The notes under the pieces: generated by a model
Told to the model about the DNA's origin: nothing
What the model saw: only the letters and a program-made list of their open reading frames with translations
The model's database searches: none
Made by a program: the position numbers and the translations under genes
In this document: positions 1 through 8,025 of the stretch, in pieces
How positions within the stretch are numbered: position 1 is the first letter of the stretch
Layout of the letters: every line of letters starts with the position of its first letter
Source: Gp6-AA40 sp035711805
GTDB lineage: Bacteria; Acidobacteriota; Vicinamibacteria; Vicinamibacterales; UBA2999
Length of the DNA stretch: 39,778 nt
Assembly (NCBI GenBank): GCA_035711805.1
Contig: DASTBV010000043.1
Coordinates: 1-39,778 of the forward strand
Reading direction: 5' to 3'

Positions 1-2
1 CG

Positions 3-455
3 GAGCCGCTCGATCGCCAGCGCGAGTCGGACACGTCAGCGCTGCCGTATCTGGCAGCGGCAGTCACCGGTTTTCTGCGCGAGTTTCCCTGGACGACCGA
101 TGGCCTGTCGCGCTCGGAACGTCGTCTGCTTCAACTGGCGGCCGCCGGCAGTCTCACACTGGCGGAGGCCTTCCCGCGCATGGACGACGGCCAGCGCGCG
201 TATTACGTCTCGGATGGGTCGTTGAACGATCTCGCCGATGAACTTGCCGGCGCAACGCCGGCGCTGCTCACGGCGTTCGGCGCCGAAGGGCTGCGCCGGA
301 CCGTGGCGATTACGGATACCGGTCGTGAGGTCCTGGCCGGGCGGCTCGATCGCGTCGCCATCTGCGGCCTTGATCGCTGGTTCGGCGGGACGCACCTGCA
401 GGCGGGGAACATGTGGCGCTGGGATGAGGAAAGTCAGAGAATAGGGCGCGCCTGA
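3..455 (+). CDS. DUF1835-type protein, C-terminal part (5' end outside the window)
   Basis: The frame is open from the window edge, so only the last 150 residues are seen. They read as the C-terminal half of DUF1835-containing proteins: a helical stretch LPYLAAAVTGFLREFPWTTD followed by GLSRSERRLLQLAAAG, then a winged-helix-like end with LTDTGREV-like VAITDTGREVLAGRLD and the closing block GLDRWFGGTHLQAGNMWRWD. Proteins of this family are cytosolic and of unknown function. The stop TGA (453-455) is the first codon of a REP-like palindrome. The family call is from memory of the motif order and is fairly secure; no function can be given. Confidence 0.72.
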   Translation, partial: EPLDRQRESDTSALPYLAAAVTGFLREFPWTTDGLSRSERRLLQLAAAGSLTLAEAFPRMDDGQRAYYVSDGSLNDLADELAGATPALLTAFGAEGLRRTVAITDTGREVLAGRLDRVAICGLDRWFGGTHLQAGNMWRWDEESQRIGRA

Positions 456-481
456 CGCGGACCTGACAAGGTCCGCGCCAC
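453..481 (+). repeat. REP-like palindrome, family 2, copy 1
   Basis: A 29-base element with an 8-bp stem (456-463 with 470-477) around a 6-base loop. A second copy with one mismatch lies at 34198-34226 on the other strand. Both sit at the end of a gene in the same orientation relative to it, and both supply its stop codon. It could act as a terminator hairpin, although no U-tract follows. Confidence 0.75.
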
Positions 482-502
482 GAGGCGGACCAAGGAGCTG
501 CG

Positions 503-1288
503 ATGACCATTTCCAGACGTGAATTCATCCAGGCGGGACTGGCTGTCGGCGTCGGCGCGGCTGCCGGATCCGCTCAGACGAAGCCGCTGCTCGGCCTGAT
601 CGCGCCGCCGGCCGACTACCCGGTTCCGCCCGAAGGCCTCGCGCTCTACGACTCCACGATCCGCTTCACCGTCGTCGCCCTCGGGCTCAAGACCATGACG
701 CCCGCCGGGTACGATTCGGTCATCGACAAGATCGTGCCTGCGGCCGTTGACCTGAAGAATCGCGGCGCCGCGGCGATCGACCTCCTGGGTACCTCGCTGA
801 CGTTCTACCGTGGCGCGGCGTTCAACGAGAAACTGCTGAACGACATCCGCAAAGCCACCGGCTTGAAGGCGACCAGCATGAGCACGGCCGTCATCGACGG
901 TCTTCAAACGTTTGGGGCAAAGCGCGTTGCCGTGGCCACCGCATACAACGAGGAAGTCAATCGGCGGCTGGGAGTGTTCCTCGCCGAGTCCGGCTTCGAG
1001 GTCGCGGCGATGAAGGGACTCGGCATCGAGGCGATCGGCGATGCGGGAAAGGTGTCGCAGCCCGAGCTGCAGAAGTTCAGCGCCGACGTGTTCAGGCAGG
1101 CATCGAAGGCCGACGCGTTACTCGTGTCGTGCGGCGGTCTGCGCACACTCGAGATCCTCTCGCCGCTCGAGACCGAGACACGGGTTCCGGTCGTCTCGAG
1201 TCTGCCGCACGCGTTGTGGGCAGGCATGCGGCTGCTCGGCCTCAACGTCAAGGCACCGGGCTACGGCCGACTGCTGGCAAACGGGTGA
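503..1288 (+). CDS. Tat-exported arylmalonate decarboxylase homologue (Asp/Glu racemase superfamily)
   Basis: 261 residues. The N-terminus has a Tat motif (SRREFIQ, residues 4-10) and a hydrophobic stretch ending in AGSA. The rest aligns by eye with bacterial arylmalonate decarboxylase: GLIAPPADYPVPPEGLALY (31-49), the oxyanion-hole block LLGTSLTFYRGAAFN (94-108), VAVATAYNEEVNRRL (142-156) and the nucleophile block LLVSCGGLRTLE (207-218). Cys210 is the only cysteine, matching Cys188 of the Bordetella enzyme; two-cysteine racemases and maleate isomerases are therefore less likely. The known enzyme decarboxylates aryl-substituted malonates and is cytosolic; export here is unusual. The ATG is preceded by AAGGAG at 492-497. 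The stop overlaps the GTG of the next gene, so the two are probably translated together. Exact substrate unknown. Confidence 0.82.
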   Translation: MTISRREFIQAGLAVGVGAAAGSAQTKPLLGLIAPPADYPVPPEGLALYDSTIRFTVVALGLKTMTPAGYDSVIDKIVPAAVDLKNRGAAAIDLLGTSLTFYRGAAFNEKLLNDIRKATGLKATSMSTAVIDGLQTFGAKRVAVATAYNEEVNRRLGVFLAESGFEVAAMKGLGIEAIGDAGKVSQPELQKFSADVFRQASKADALLVSCGGLRTLEILSPLETETRVPVVSSLPHALWAGMRLLGLNVKAPGYGRLLANG

Positions 1289-2517
1289 GGACGCTCACTG
1301 CACTCGTCGTCGCCCTGCTGCTCGTCACAGCGGTTGCCGGCCAGCAGCCGGCGAACATCGGCTTCAAACCGCCGACGCTCTCCGAGCCGTCCTATACGTT
1401 CGACACCGCCGAGCACCCGAAGATTCGGGTCACCCCGGTCGTCCGCGGTTTGCCGCATCCCTTCAGCGTGGCCTTCCTGCCGAACGGCGATGCGCTCGTC
1501 GCCATCCGCGCCGCGCAGCTGCGAATCGTCCGCAACGCGACCGGCGCGGGCGGGAAAGCAGCTGTCCTCGATCCGGAACCGGTGGCTGGCATCGCGCAGA
1601 TCACGCCGCCGCTGCGCAACGGCGGCCTGCACGACGTCGTGCTGCACCCGAAGTTCGCCGAGAACCGGTTCGTCTACTTCACATACAACAAGCCGGGACC
1701 GACTGTTCCGAACGCGGACCCAAAGAGGCCGCCGCAGCGGCAGACGGCGATCACGGTCGCGCGCGGGCGCTTCGACGGCAAGGCGCTCACGGACGTGAAG
1801 GAGTTGTTCACCGGCGAGTGGGAAGCGCCAAGTGGATCACGCATGGCGTTTGCTCCGGACGGCACGCTGTATCTGACCACCGGTGCGCCGTTCAATGACA
1901 AGGCGCAGCGGCTGGATAACGTCTACGGGAAGGTGCTGCGGCTCCGCGACGATGGGACGTCGCCGCCGGACAATCCGTTCGCAGGCAAGCCGAACGTTCG
2001 GCCCGAGATCTACTCCTACGGACATCGCGATCAACTCGGTTTAACGGTGCATCCCGTGACCGGGGCGGTGCTCAACGCCGAGCACGGACCAAATGGCGGC
2101 GACGAGGTCAACGTCATTCGGCCCGGGCGCAACTATGGGTGGCCGCGCTACAGCTACGGACGCAACTACGACGGTTCCTCGCTCGTCGAGAGTCCAGTCG
2201 GCCCGGGCATCGAGACGCCCGCGGTCGTCTGGCTGCCGTCGATCGCTCCAACCGGCCTGACGTTCTATACCGGGGACCGCTTTCCGTCGTGGCGCGGCAA
2301 TTTGTTCGTGGGCAGCGCGCGGCGCGGCGAAGTGCCCGGAACCGGCGGACTCGAGCGCGTGGTGTTCAACGACACGCTTGGCGAGCTGCGCCGCGAAACG
2401 CTGCTGACGCAGCTTCACCAACGGATTCGTGACGTTCGTCAGGGGCCTGACGGACTTCTGTATCTGCTGACGGACGAAGATGACGGGGCGATGCTTCGGA
2501 TCGAACCCGCTCCGTAG
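1285..2517 (+). CDS. PQQ-dependent sugar dehydrogenase (GSDH/sorbosone dehydrogenase family), exported
   Basis: 410 residues from the GTG at 1285, which overlaps the upstream TGA by four bases (GTGA). This start gives a clean signal peptide (MRTLTALVVALLLVTAVAG); an upstream ATG at 1129 would read through the neighbouring gene. The mature part is a six-bladed quinoprotein propeller: GLHDVVLHPKF (114-124), SGSRMAFAPDGTLYLTTG, the YSYGHRDQLGLTVHP block near 245-258, GPNGGDEVNVIRPGRNYGWP near 269-288, and the closing RQGPDGLLYLLTDEDDG. The family oxidises sugars or other polyols in the periplasm using PQQ. It is one of three paralogues in the window (also at 6777 and 39277). Substrate not predictable. 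Confidence 0.88.
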   Translation: MRTLTALVVALLLVTAVAGQQPANIGFKPPTLSEPSYTFDTAEHPKIRVTPVVRGLPHPFSVAFLPNGDALVAIRAAQLRIVRNATGAGGKAAVLDPEPVAGIAQITPPLRNGGLHDVVLHPKFAENRFVYFTYNKPGPTVPNADPKRPPQRQTAITVARGRFDGKALTDVKELFTGEWEAPSGSRMAFAPDGTLYLTTGAPFNDKAQRLDNVYGKVLRLRDDGTSPPDNPFAGKPNVRPEIYSYGHRDQLGLTVHPVTGAVLNAEHGPNGGDEVNVIRPGRNYGWPRYSYGRNYDGSSLVESPVGPGIETPAVVWLPSIAPTGLTFYTGDRFPSWRGNLFVGSARRGEVPGTGGLERVVFNDTLGELRRETLLTQLHQRIRDVRQGPDGLLYLLTDEDDGAMLRIEPAP

Positions 2518-2596
2518 GAGACCCCGTCAGCGCACTGCGACTCGGGTCTGGTACCTTCGCGCTGGCGAGTTCCCTCTCATAAGCTGGGGCCGGTGA

Positions 2597-2619
2597 GCAG
2601 AGAGTGGAGGAGTGGAGTC
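2597..2619. repeat. Short tandem repeat at a convergent junction (8-bp unit, two copies)
   Basis: GAGTGGAG is repeated twice here, directly against the stop codon (TAA, 2622-2620) of the minus-strand gene that converges with the sugar dehydrogenase. Weak by itself; listed because similar arrays occupy other convergent junctions. Confidence 0.4.
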
Positions 2620-3174
2620 TTAGAATGCGAACGACACGCCGACGCCGGTGCGTCTGCCGACGATAGGCGTCACGGACATCGCGAGCGTCCCCGGCGCGCG
2701 GTAGAGCGCTCTCTCTCCTCGAATCAACGCGTCGATCCCGACCCCTATACCGGCGCCGTGCGCGCCATAAAGTGGAATGATCAGCATTTCGGCGCCGGAG
2801 CAGGGTTCTGCCGCACACCACGAGGCAACCCGGAGAGTGCCGATACCGGCGGCCACTCCGAAACCCCACCACGCTCCGTTCGCGAGTGAATCGCCGCCCC
2901 GACGTCGAACCTCACGAACGTCGGACTCGACGAAGGTTCTTTTCGTGCCATTGATATCGAGGATCAGCCGGGACCCGGAGACGTCGCCGATCCGCCCCGC
3001 CACGCGATTGCCGTCGCGGTCGATCACCTTCACCGCGTCGCCCGCTGAAACAAGCACCTGCAGCTGTTCGAAGCTTTGAGCGCTGATGGGCTGTGCGGTT
3101 GCGGCGGCTGCGAACGTCAGAACGGAAGCGGCGAAAAGAAGCGCCTTCGTGGCAAAACGGCGCGCCTGCGTCAT
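2620..3174 (-). CDS. Small exported protein of unknown function
   Basis: 184 residues. The start is placed at the ATG at 3174 because GGAGG lies five bases upstream; the longer reading would begin at TTG. The N-terminus is a signal peptide (MTQARRFATKALLFAASVLT to ATAQ). A small beta-rich segment follows, with VKVIDRDGNRVAGRIGDVSG and LILDINGTKRTFVESDVREV, resembling the short domains that sense or bind surfaces in acidobacterial envelope proteins. After it come a glycine-rich hydrophobic segment and a beta-like end (VGVSFAF). I do not recognise a named family. It stands alone on its strand. Confidence 0.7.
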   Translation of the reverse strand: MTQARRFATKALLFAASVLTFAAAATAQPISAQSFEQLQVLVSAGDAVKVIDRDGNRVAGRIGDVSGSRLILDINGTKRTFVESDVREVRRRGGDSLANGAWWGFGVAAGIGTLRVASWCAAEPCSGAEMLIIPLYGAHGAGIGVGIDALIRGERALYRAPGTLAMSVTPIVGRRTGVGVSFAF

Positions 3175-3275
3175 GTGAACCTCCAAGTAGGGAGGTCACG
3201 TTACCGCTCGAGGAGTTCCCAAGTCCTGCCGGCGCGCTGAAAAGTTCTGAATGACGCCGATTCACGTTAGACCGG

Positions 3276-3347
3276 TCATTTGTTCAAGTTGATGTGTCCT
3301 GCGAATGTTCCGCTTCCCGTCGCTCCCGTGAAGGTGAACGTCCGGTC
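3276..3347 (-). pseudogene. Possible remnant of a small secreted protein gene
   Basis: Just downstream of the esterase gene on the same strand, a short open stretch reads RTFTFTGATGSGTFAGHINL and ends in a stop. It looks like the last strands of a beta-rich protein, but the rest of the frame upstream is arginine-rich noise. It may be a decayed gene end or chance. The remaining 3175-3429 stretch shows nothing else. Confidence 0.2.
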
Positions 3348-3429
3348 GAGGTACTGTCGGGATTCGATCCTCGAGCGCGAATTGCAAGGTGGCGGCGCGC
3401 CGTGGCGACGCCACCCGCGCACCTGTCGA

Positions 3430-4632
3430 TCAGTTTCTGAACAGTTGAGGCGCGAACTCCGCAAGGTAGTTGCGCCAGTTGATCCATGTGTGACCGCCTG
3501 GCGATTCGACGAATACGGGAGCGAACCCGTGCCGCTTGAAGAGGTCGATCGTTGCCACTGTCGTCGGCATCAGAAAGTCCTCCTTCCCAGTACCGAACCA
3601 CAGCAGCCGCAGCCCGCGCTTCAGCCCCGCATCGTCCAGTTTCGTCGCGTGCTGCTTTTCCCAGGCAGCGGCGGCCGCGGGCACGCCACTGGCCGGTGGG
3701 GCCGCGGCGGCGCCGCGTCCGCCGCCGGGGAACGCTCCAAGCAGTCCGGAGCTGAACACACCGATGTACGCGAACCGCTCCAATCGCGGAATAGCTACCT
3801 GCAGCGTCTGCCCGCCTCCCATCGAAAGGCCCGCGATGGCGCTATTGGCGCGGTCGGTCAACACGCGATAGTGCTTTTCGACGTACGGCATCACATCGGA
3901 CACGAAATCATTGACGAACATGTCCGTCGCCGCCTGCCCGATCGAGTCCGCCGCAGGCGCGGCATGGCCGGCGGGCATGACGACGATCATCGGCTTCGCC
4001 TTGCGGGCGGCGATCAGGTTGTCGAGGACAAATCCTGCCCGTCCGACCGTCGACCAGGCGTTGTCGTTGTCGCCGGCGCCGTGAAGCAGATAGAACACGG
4101 GGTAGCGATCGCGACCGTTCTCATACCCTGGCGGCGTATATACATGCATCCGCCGGAACCGGCCGAGCGCTGTGGACTTGTACGTCACTTCGGCAACCGC
4201 ACCGTGAGGTACATCGCGAGTGTCGAACAGCTCTGAGCCCGGCACGTGTACGAGGCTCCACACGTTGTTGTTGGATTCGCTGATCGCTGGATTGCGTGGA
4301 TCGACAGTCGCCACGCCATCGATATTGAAGTTGTAGCGATAGGAGCCTGGCTCGATTGGGCCGAACGTGAGCTGCCAGACGCCATTATCTGCACGCGTGA
4401 GCTGACCGTTCTGCCCCAGCCCTGGAATGTCGGAGGCGGCGAGGCGCACGGCGTCGGCCTGCGGGGCGTAGACGCGGAAGGTGATCTTTCGATCCGCGCC
4501 TACCTCTGCCGACACGAATTGGGGGACCGGCGACCCGCCGCGCCCGCCGCGGCCTTGTCCTGCGGTCTGCTGTGGAATCGCGATCGCGACGAACGCAATC
4601 GCCACCGACGCACCGACCAGCTTCCTCATCAT
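3430..4632 (-). CDS. Exported esterase, enterochelin-esterase/CE1-like alpha/beta hydrolase
   Basis: 400 residues with a signal peptide (MMRKLVGASVAIAFVAIAIP). An N-terminal early-set beta-sandwich (about residues 35-125; ITFRVYAPQADAVRLA, GVWQLTFGPIEPGSYRYNF) is followed by an alpha/beta hydrolase. The latter has YPVFYLLHGAGDNDNAW, the nucleophile elbow GLSMGGGQ, a probable acid in GTGKEDF and the histidine in GGHTW. This matches Fes/feruloyl-esterase-like carbohydrate esterases, usually acting on acyl groups of glycans or siderophores in the periplasm. An Ala/Gly/Pro-rich linker lies at about residues 300-325. It is divergent from the MFS gene across 117 bases. Confidence 0.85.
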   Translation of the reverse strand: MMRKLVGASVAIAFVAIAIPQQTAGQGRGGRGGSPVPQFVSAEVGADRKITFRVYAPQADAVRLAASDIPGLGQNGQLTRADNGVWQLTFGPIEPGSYRYNFNIDGVATVDPRNPAISESNNNVWSLVHVPGSELFDTRDVPHGAVAEVTYKSTALGRFRRMHVYTPPGYENGRDRYPVFYLLHGAGDNDNAWSTVGRAGFVLDNLIAARKAKPMIVVMPAGHAAPAADSIGQAATDMFVNDFVSDVMPYVEKHYRVLTDRANSAIAGLSMGGGQTLQVAIPRLERFAYIGVFSSGLLGAFPGGGRGAAAAPPASGVPAAAAAWEKQHATKLDDAGLKRGLRLLWFGTGKEDFLMPTTVATIDLFKRHGFAPVFVESPGGHTWINWRNYLAEFAPQLFRN

Positions 4633-4749
4633 CGCCTCGCTTTCGCTATCCGACCAGATCTTCTCACGGCAATTGACTCGACGGACGGCACATTGCTGGT
4701 GGCAGTGGGCGAAACCCTTATATGCTTTCGTGCTGAACTGAGACCGCTG

Positions 4750-6015
4750 ATGGACAAAGGAAAACTCTTCGTCGCGAGCTGCGTATCGCTCGTTACCACC
4801 TCAATGGTGTTTGCCATTCGCGGCGACGTCGCGCCCGCCTTGAGCGCCGCGTTCCGGTTGACCAACGAACAAATGGGGCTGATCTTCAGCCCCGCCTTCT
4901 GGGCGTTCACCGTCGCCATCTTCATCAGCGGCGCGCTCGTCGATGCGGTCGGGATGCGGGCGCTCCACGTGCTGTCGGCGATCGGGTATCTGGCCGGCAT
5001 CGCCTTGATCCTCGTCGCACCGCATCCGGCGGCGCCGGTGGCGTCGATTTTCGACGACACGGGGACGACGATGCTCTACGCCGGCTTCTTCATCATGGGC
5101 CTGTCGCAGGGACTCGTCGAGGGTGTGATCAACCCGCTGATCGCGACGATTTACGCGGATGAGAAAACGCGCAAGCTGAATATGCTCCACGCGTGGTGGC
5201 CCGGCGGGCTGGTGATCGGCGGGCTTCTCGCCGCCTTGCTGACACAGGCGTTAAACGCGAGCTGGCAGATCAAGCTTGGGACGATCGCCGTGCCCGCGAT
5301 TGTCTATCTGGTGATGGCGCTGTCGCTGGCCTATCCGCGGACCGAGCGCGTCATCTCCAACGTGTCCACCGGGGAGATGTGGCGAGAGGCTGCGCGACCG
5401 CTTTTCCTGCTGTTGTTCATCTGCATGTGGATGACGGCTGCCGCGGAGCTCGCACCCGACCAGTGGTTCCCCGCCGTCATGGGTACCCTTGTTCCGCAGC
5501 TTCAGGGAGTGCTGTTCCTCGTCTACACCGCCGGCCTGATGTTCCTGCTGCGGTTCTATGGCAGCGGCATCGCCCACAAAGCGCCGATCGCGACCCTCGT
5601 CGTGTGTTCCGTGCTCACCGCGATCGGTTTGTTCTGGCTCGGCAGCCTGCAGCCGGGAGCGAGTCCGGTGGTCGCATTCGCGGCCGCGACCGTGTTCGGC
5701 GTCGGCAAGACGTTCTTCTGGCCAACGATGCTCGGCGTGACGGCGGAACAGTTCCCGCGCGGCGGAGCACTACTCCTGTCGCTGATGGGAGGTGCAGGCA
5801 TGTTATCGGTGGCCGTCGCCATTCCGATCATGGGCGCCAGGATCGACCAGCTCGGGCCAGGTGCGGCGCTGCAGATGATTGCCGGCCTTGGCGCAATTCT
5901 CGCTGTCGTGTTCGTCGGCGTTTACGCCTATTTTGCGGCACGCGGCGGTTACCGGCCGGTGCTCATCGCGGAGCGTTCGTCCGCAGTCGCGTCGTCCAGT
6001 TCGCGAGGCATTTGA
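4750..6015 (+). CDS. MFS transporter
   Basis: 421 residues from the ATG at 4750 (MDKGKLFVASCVSLVTTSM). The open frame extends 168 codons further upstream, but that part lies antisense to the esterase and is not protein-like. Eleven to twelve hydrophobic helices are visible, for example AFWAFTVAIFISGALVDAVG, ALHVLSAIGYLAGIALILVA and GGLVIGGLLAALLTQAL. The loop after helix 5 carries NMLHAWWPGG, typical of sugar-permease-like MFS proteins. The C-terminal end is a Ser-rich tail. Substrate unknown; the divergent esterase may release the transported compound, but that is only suggested by proximity. Confidence 0.85.
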   Translation: MDKGKLFVASCVSLVTTSMVFAIRGDVAPALSAAFRLTNEQMGLIFSPAFWAFTVAIFISGALVDAVGMRALHVLSAIGYLAGIALILVAPHPAAPVASIFDDTGTTMLYAGFFIMGLSQGLVEGVINPLIATIYADEKTRKLNMLHAWWPGGLVIGGLLAALLTQALNASWQIKLGTIAVPAIVYLVMALSLAYPRTERVISNVSTGEMWREAARPLFLLLFICMWMTAAAELAPDQWFPAVMGTLVPQLQGVLFLVYTAGLMFLLRFYGSGIAHKAPIATLVVCSVLTAIGLFWLGSLQPGASPVVAFAAATVFGVGKTFFWPTMLGVTAEQFPRGGALLLSLMGGAGMLSVAVAIPIMGARIDQLGPGAALQMIAGLGAILAVVFVGVYAYFAARGGYRPVLIAERSSAVASSSSRGI

Positions 6016-6121
6016 TGAGCGGCGCAAAAACGTCGACCCAGCTCGACCGGGTCCCTTGTTTGAGCATCCTCGCTTGGTTACACTGACGGTTTGGTAGGCG
6101 CATCGGCGCCGGACTAACGCA

Positions 6122-6688
6122 GTGTCAAACCGAAGAGCTTCCGGACATTTCCACGCGGTTCAGTTCTACGAGAGCGACCGCTCGCTGATCACCATCGTGG
6201 CGAAGTTTCTCGCTGATGGCTTCACGCAGAGTCAGCCTGGCGTGGTGATCGCGACGCCGGAACATTGCGCGGCAATCGAAGAGTCGCTGGCGACGCATCA
6301 GCTTGACGTCCGGCGGATGAAGCAGCTCGGCGATCTGGTCGTGCTCGACGCGCACGAAGTGCTCAACACGATCATGGTCGACGGCATGCCCCACGCGCCG
6401 CTCTTCAAACATGCCCTCGGGACAATGTTCACCGAAGTCGCGCGCATTCACCCGAAGCACACGGTCCGCGCGTACGGGGAGATGGTGAACGTGCTCTGGC
6501 AGGACGGTCTGACCGCCGCCGCGATCCGCCTGGAAACGCTGTGGAACGAGCTGGCGAACTCCTACGACTTCAAACTGCTGTGCGGCTATTCGATGGGGAA
6601 TTTCTACAAGGACGCCGCTGTCGGCGAAATCACCCGCCAGCATTCCCACCTGCTCGCCGAGACCGGCGAGGCTGCGACGATTAACTAG
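6122..6688 (+). CDS. Stand-alone MEDS-domain sensory protein
   Basis: 188 residues starting at GTG 6122; no closer ATG gives a full domain. The block HAVQFYESDRSLITIVAKFL (11-30) is the hallmark of the MEDS (methanogen/methylotroph DcmR sensory) domain. It is followed by GVVIATPEH, the TIMVDG and VRAYGEMVNVLWQDG blocks and GYSMGNFYKD near the end. MEDS domains usually sit in front of histidine kinases or anti-anti-sigma modules. Here the domain is the whole protein, with no signal peptide or helix for membrane insertion, so it is probably a cytosolic sensor or adaptor. No partner gene is adjacent. Confidence 0.8.
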   Translation: MSNRRASGHFHAVQFYESDRSLITIVAKFLADGFTQSQPGVVIATPEHCAAIEESLATHQLDVRRMKQLGDLVVLDAHEVLNTIMVDGMPHAPLFKHALGTMFTEVARIHPKHTVRAYGEMVNVLWQDGLTAAAIRLETLWNELANSYDFKLLCGYSMGNFYKDAAVGEITRQHSHLLAETGEAATIN

Positions 6689-6696
6689 CTGCTCGT

Positions 6697-6740
6697 TGGT
6701 GGTTAGTGGTTGGTGGTTACCCACCAACTACTAACCACCA
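6697..6740. repeat. Inverted repeat hairpin between MEDS gene and sugar dehydrogenase
   Basis: Arms 6697-6716 and 6721-6740 pair over 20 bp with one mismatch around a four-base loop. Each arm is itself built from GGTTAGT/GGTTGGT-like units of about 7 bases. It could terminate the MEDS transcript; a TATACT box at 6750-6755 follows, but I see no matching -35. Confidence 0.75.
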
Positions 6741-6776
6741 TCCACCGTATATACTGCCGCTTTCCGGAGGTTCAGC

Positions 6777-8000
6777 GTGAGCGTGAAGCACGTAGCGCCG
6801 TTGGCGATGTTGCTGGCCGTCAGCGTTGGTGTGGCGGTGGGTATCGCGCAGCAGAAGGTGCCGTTCTCGGGCGCGATTCCTCTGGCGCCGACAGGCCTTG
6901 CCGGGAAGCCTCTTGGCGCCGGCCCATTCATGTACGACACGGGCGAAGGCCAGCGGATCCGCGTCGTCGTCGTCACGCGGGACCTGTCATATCCGTATGG
7001 CATGACTTGGCTTCCCGATGGGAGCATCCTCGTCACCGAGCGGATGGGCAAGCTGCGCATCATCCGCAACGGGAAGGTCGATCCGCAGCCCGTCGCCGGG
7101 GTTCCCGAGAACTACGGCGCCGGCGAATCGGGACTCCCGGGTGCCGTACACGGGCTGATGGACGTCGTCCTCCATCCGCAGTTCGCGCAGAACCGTTTCG
7201 TGTACCTCAATTACACGAAGCCGCTCGATCCCAAACGCAACACGCTTGCGATTGCGCGCGCCGTGTGGGATGGCAAGGCGCTGACGGACAGCAAGGACAT
7301 CTTCGTTGCCACCGAACGGACCGGCACGTCGCGTATGGCGTTTGGCGGCGACGGCATGCTCTATGTGGCGACGTCGGGAGCCGATTCTCAGGACCTGAAC
7401 ACGCACGGCGGCAAGGTGCTGCGCCTGCGGGACGACGGGACCGCACCGCCGGACAACCCGTTTGTCGGCAAGCCCGGTCACAAGCCCGAGATCTACACCT
7501 ACGGTCATCGCAACTCGCTCGGCCTCGCCCTCCATCCCGGGACGGGACAGATGTGGCAGACCGAGAATGGGCCGAACGGCGGCGACGAGATCAACGTCGT
7601 GAAGCCGGGCGCCAACTACGGCTGGCCGATGGTGAGCTACGGACGGCGCTATGAAGGGCCGTGGCAGTCGGAGCGCGCCGGGCACGCCAACTTCGAGCCG
7701 CCGGTGGTGATCTGGGTGCCCTCCATCGCCACGTCCGGGCTCACGTTCTATACCGGGGACAAGCTGGCGAAGTGGAAGGGCGACGTCTTCGTTGGCGCGC
7801 TTCGGACCGGGGAAATCCCGGGCACCGGGCATCTCGAGCGGATCCTGTTCAACGAGAAGATGGAGGAGCTGCGGCGCGAATCGCTGCTCGTCGATCTCCG
7901 CCAGCGCATGCGTGACGTCCGCCAGGGTCCGGACGGCTTGTTGTACGTGTTGACGGACGAAAAGCAAGGCGCCCTGCTGCGGATTGAGCCGGCGTCGTAA
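6777..8000 (+). CDS. PQQ-dependent sugar dehydrogenase (GSDH family), exported
   Basis: 407 residues. The GTG start at 6777 has GGAGG at 6766-6770, six bases away. A signal peptide (to about residue 24, VGIAQQ) precedes a complete quinoprotein propeller: YPYGMTWLPDGSILVTERMG, HGLMDVVLHPQFAQNRFVYL, GTSRMAFGGDGMLYVATSG, YGHRNSLGLALHPGTGQMW, NGPNGGDEINVVKPGANYGW and RQGPDGLLYVLTDEKQGALL. The closest relative in view is the copy at 1285, with which it shares long blocks, so the two are paralogues. It leads a run of exported VOC and NHL genes with short spacers, suggesting one transcript to about 11218. Confidence 0.9.
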   Translation: MSVKHVAPLAMLLAVSVGVAVGIAQQKVPFSGAIPLAPTGLAGKPLGAGPFMYDTGEGQRIRVVVVTRDLSYPYGMTWLPDGSILVTERMGKLRIIRNGKVDPQPVAGVPENYGAGESGLPGAVHGLMDVVLHPQFAQNRFVYLNYTKPLDPKRNTLAIARAVWDGKALTDSKDIFVATERTGTSRMAFGGDGMLYVATSGADSQDLNTHGGKVLRLRDDGTAPPDNPFVGKPGHKPEIYTYGHRNSLGLALHPGTGQMWQTENGPNGGDEINVVKPGANYGWPMVSYGRRYEGPWQSERAGHANFEPPVVIWVPSIATSGLTFYTGDKLAKWKGDVFVGALRTGEIPGTGHLERILFNEKMEELRRESLLVDLRQRMRDVRQGPDGLLYVLTDEKQGALLRIEPAS

Positions 8001-8025
8001 GCCGACCGGCTGAGGAGATCCTGCG

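Noticed and set aside
1129..1284. Upstream ATG for the first sugar dehydrogenase
   Set aside because: It lies inside the decarboxylase gene in another frame; GTG 1285 gives a proper signal peptide and a four-base overlap.
503..1288. Glutamate or hydantoin racemase, or maleate isomerase
   Set aside because: These need two cysteines; this protein has only Cys210 and follows arylmalonate decarboxylase over most of its length.
4246..4749. Upstream extension of the MFS gene
   Set aside because: It is antisense to the esterase N-terminus and lacks membrane helices; ATG 4750 gives a normal MFS start.
4633..4749. Divergent promoters between esterase and MFS genes
   Set aside because: A TATATG-like box occurs near 4716 but no convincing -35 element at the right distance, so no promoter is claimed.
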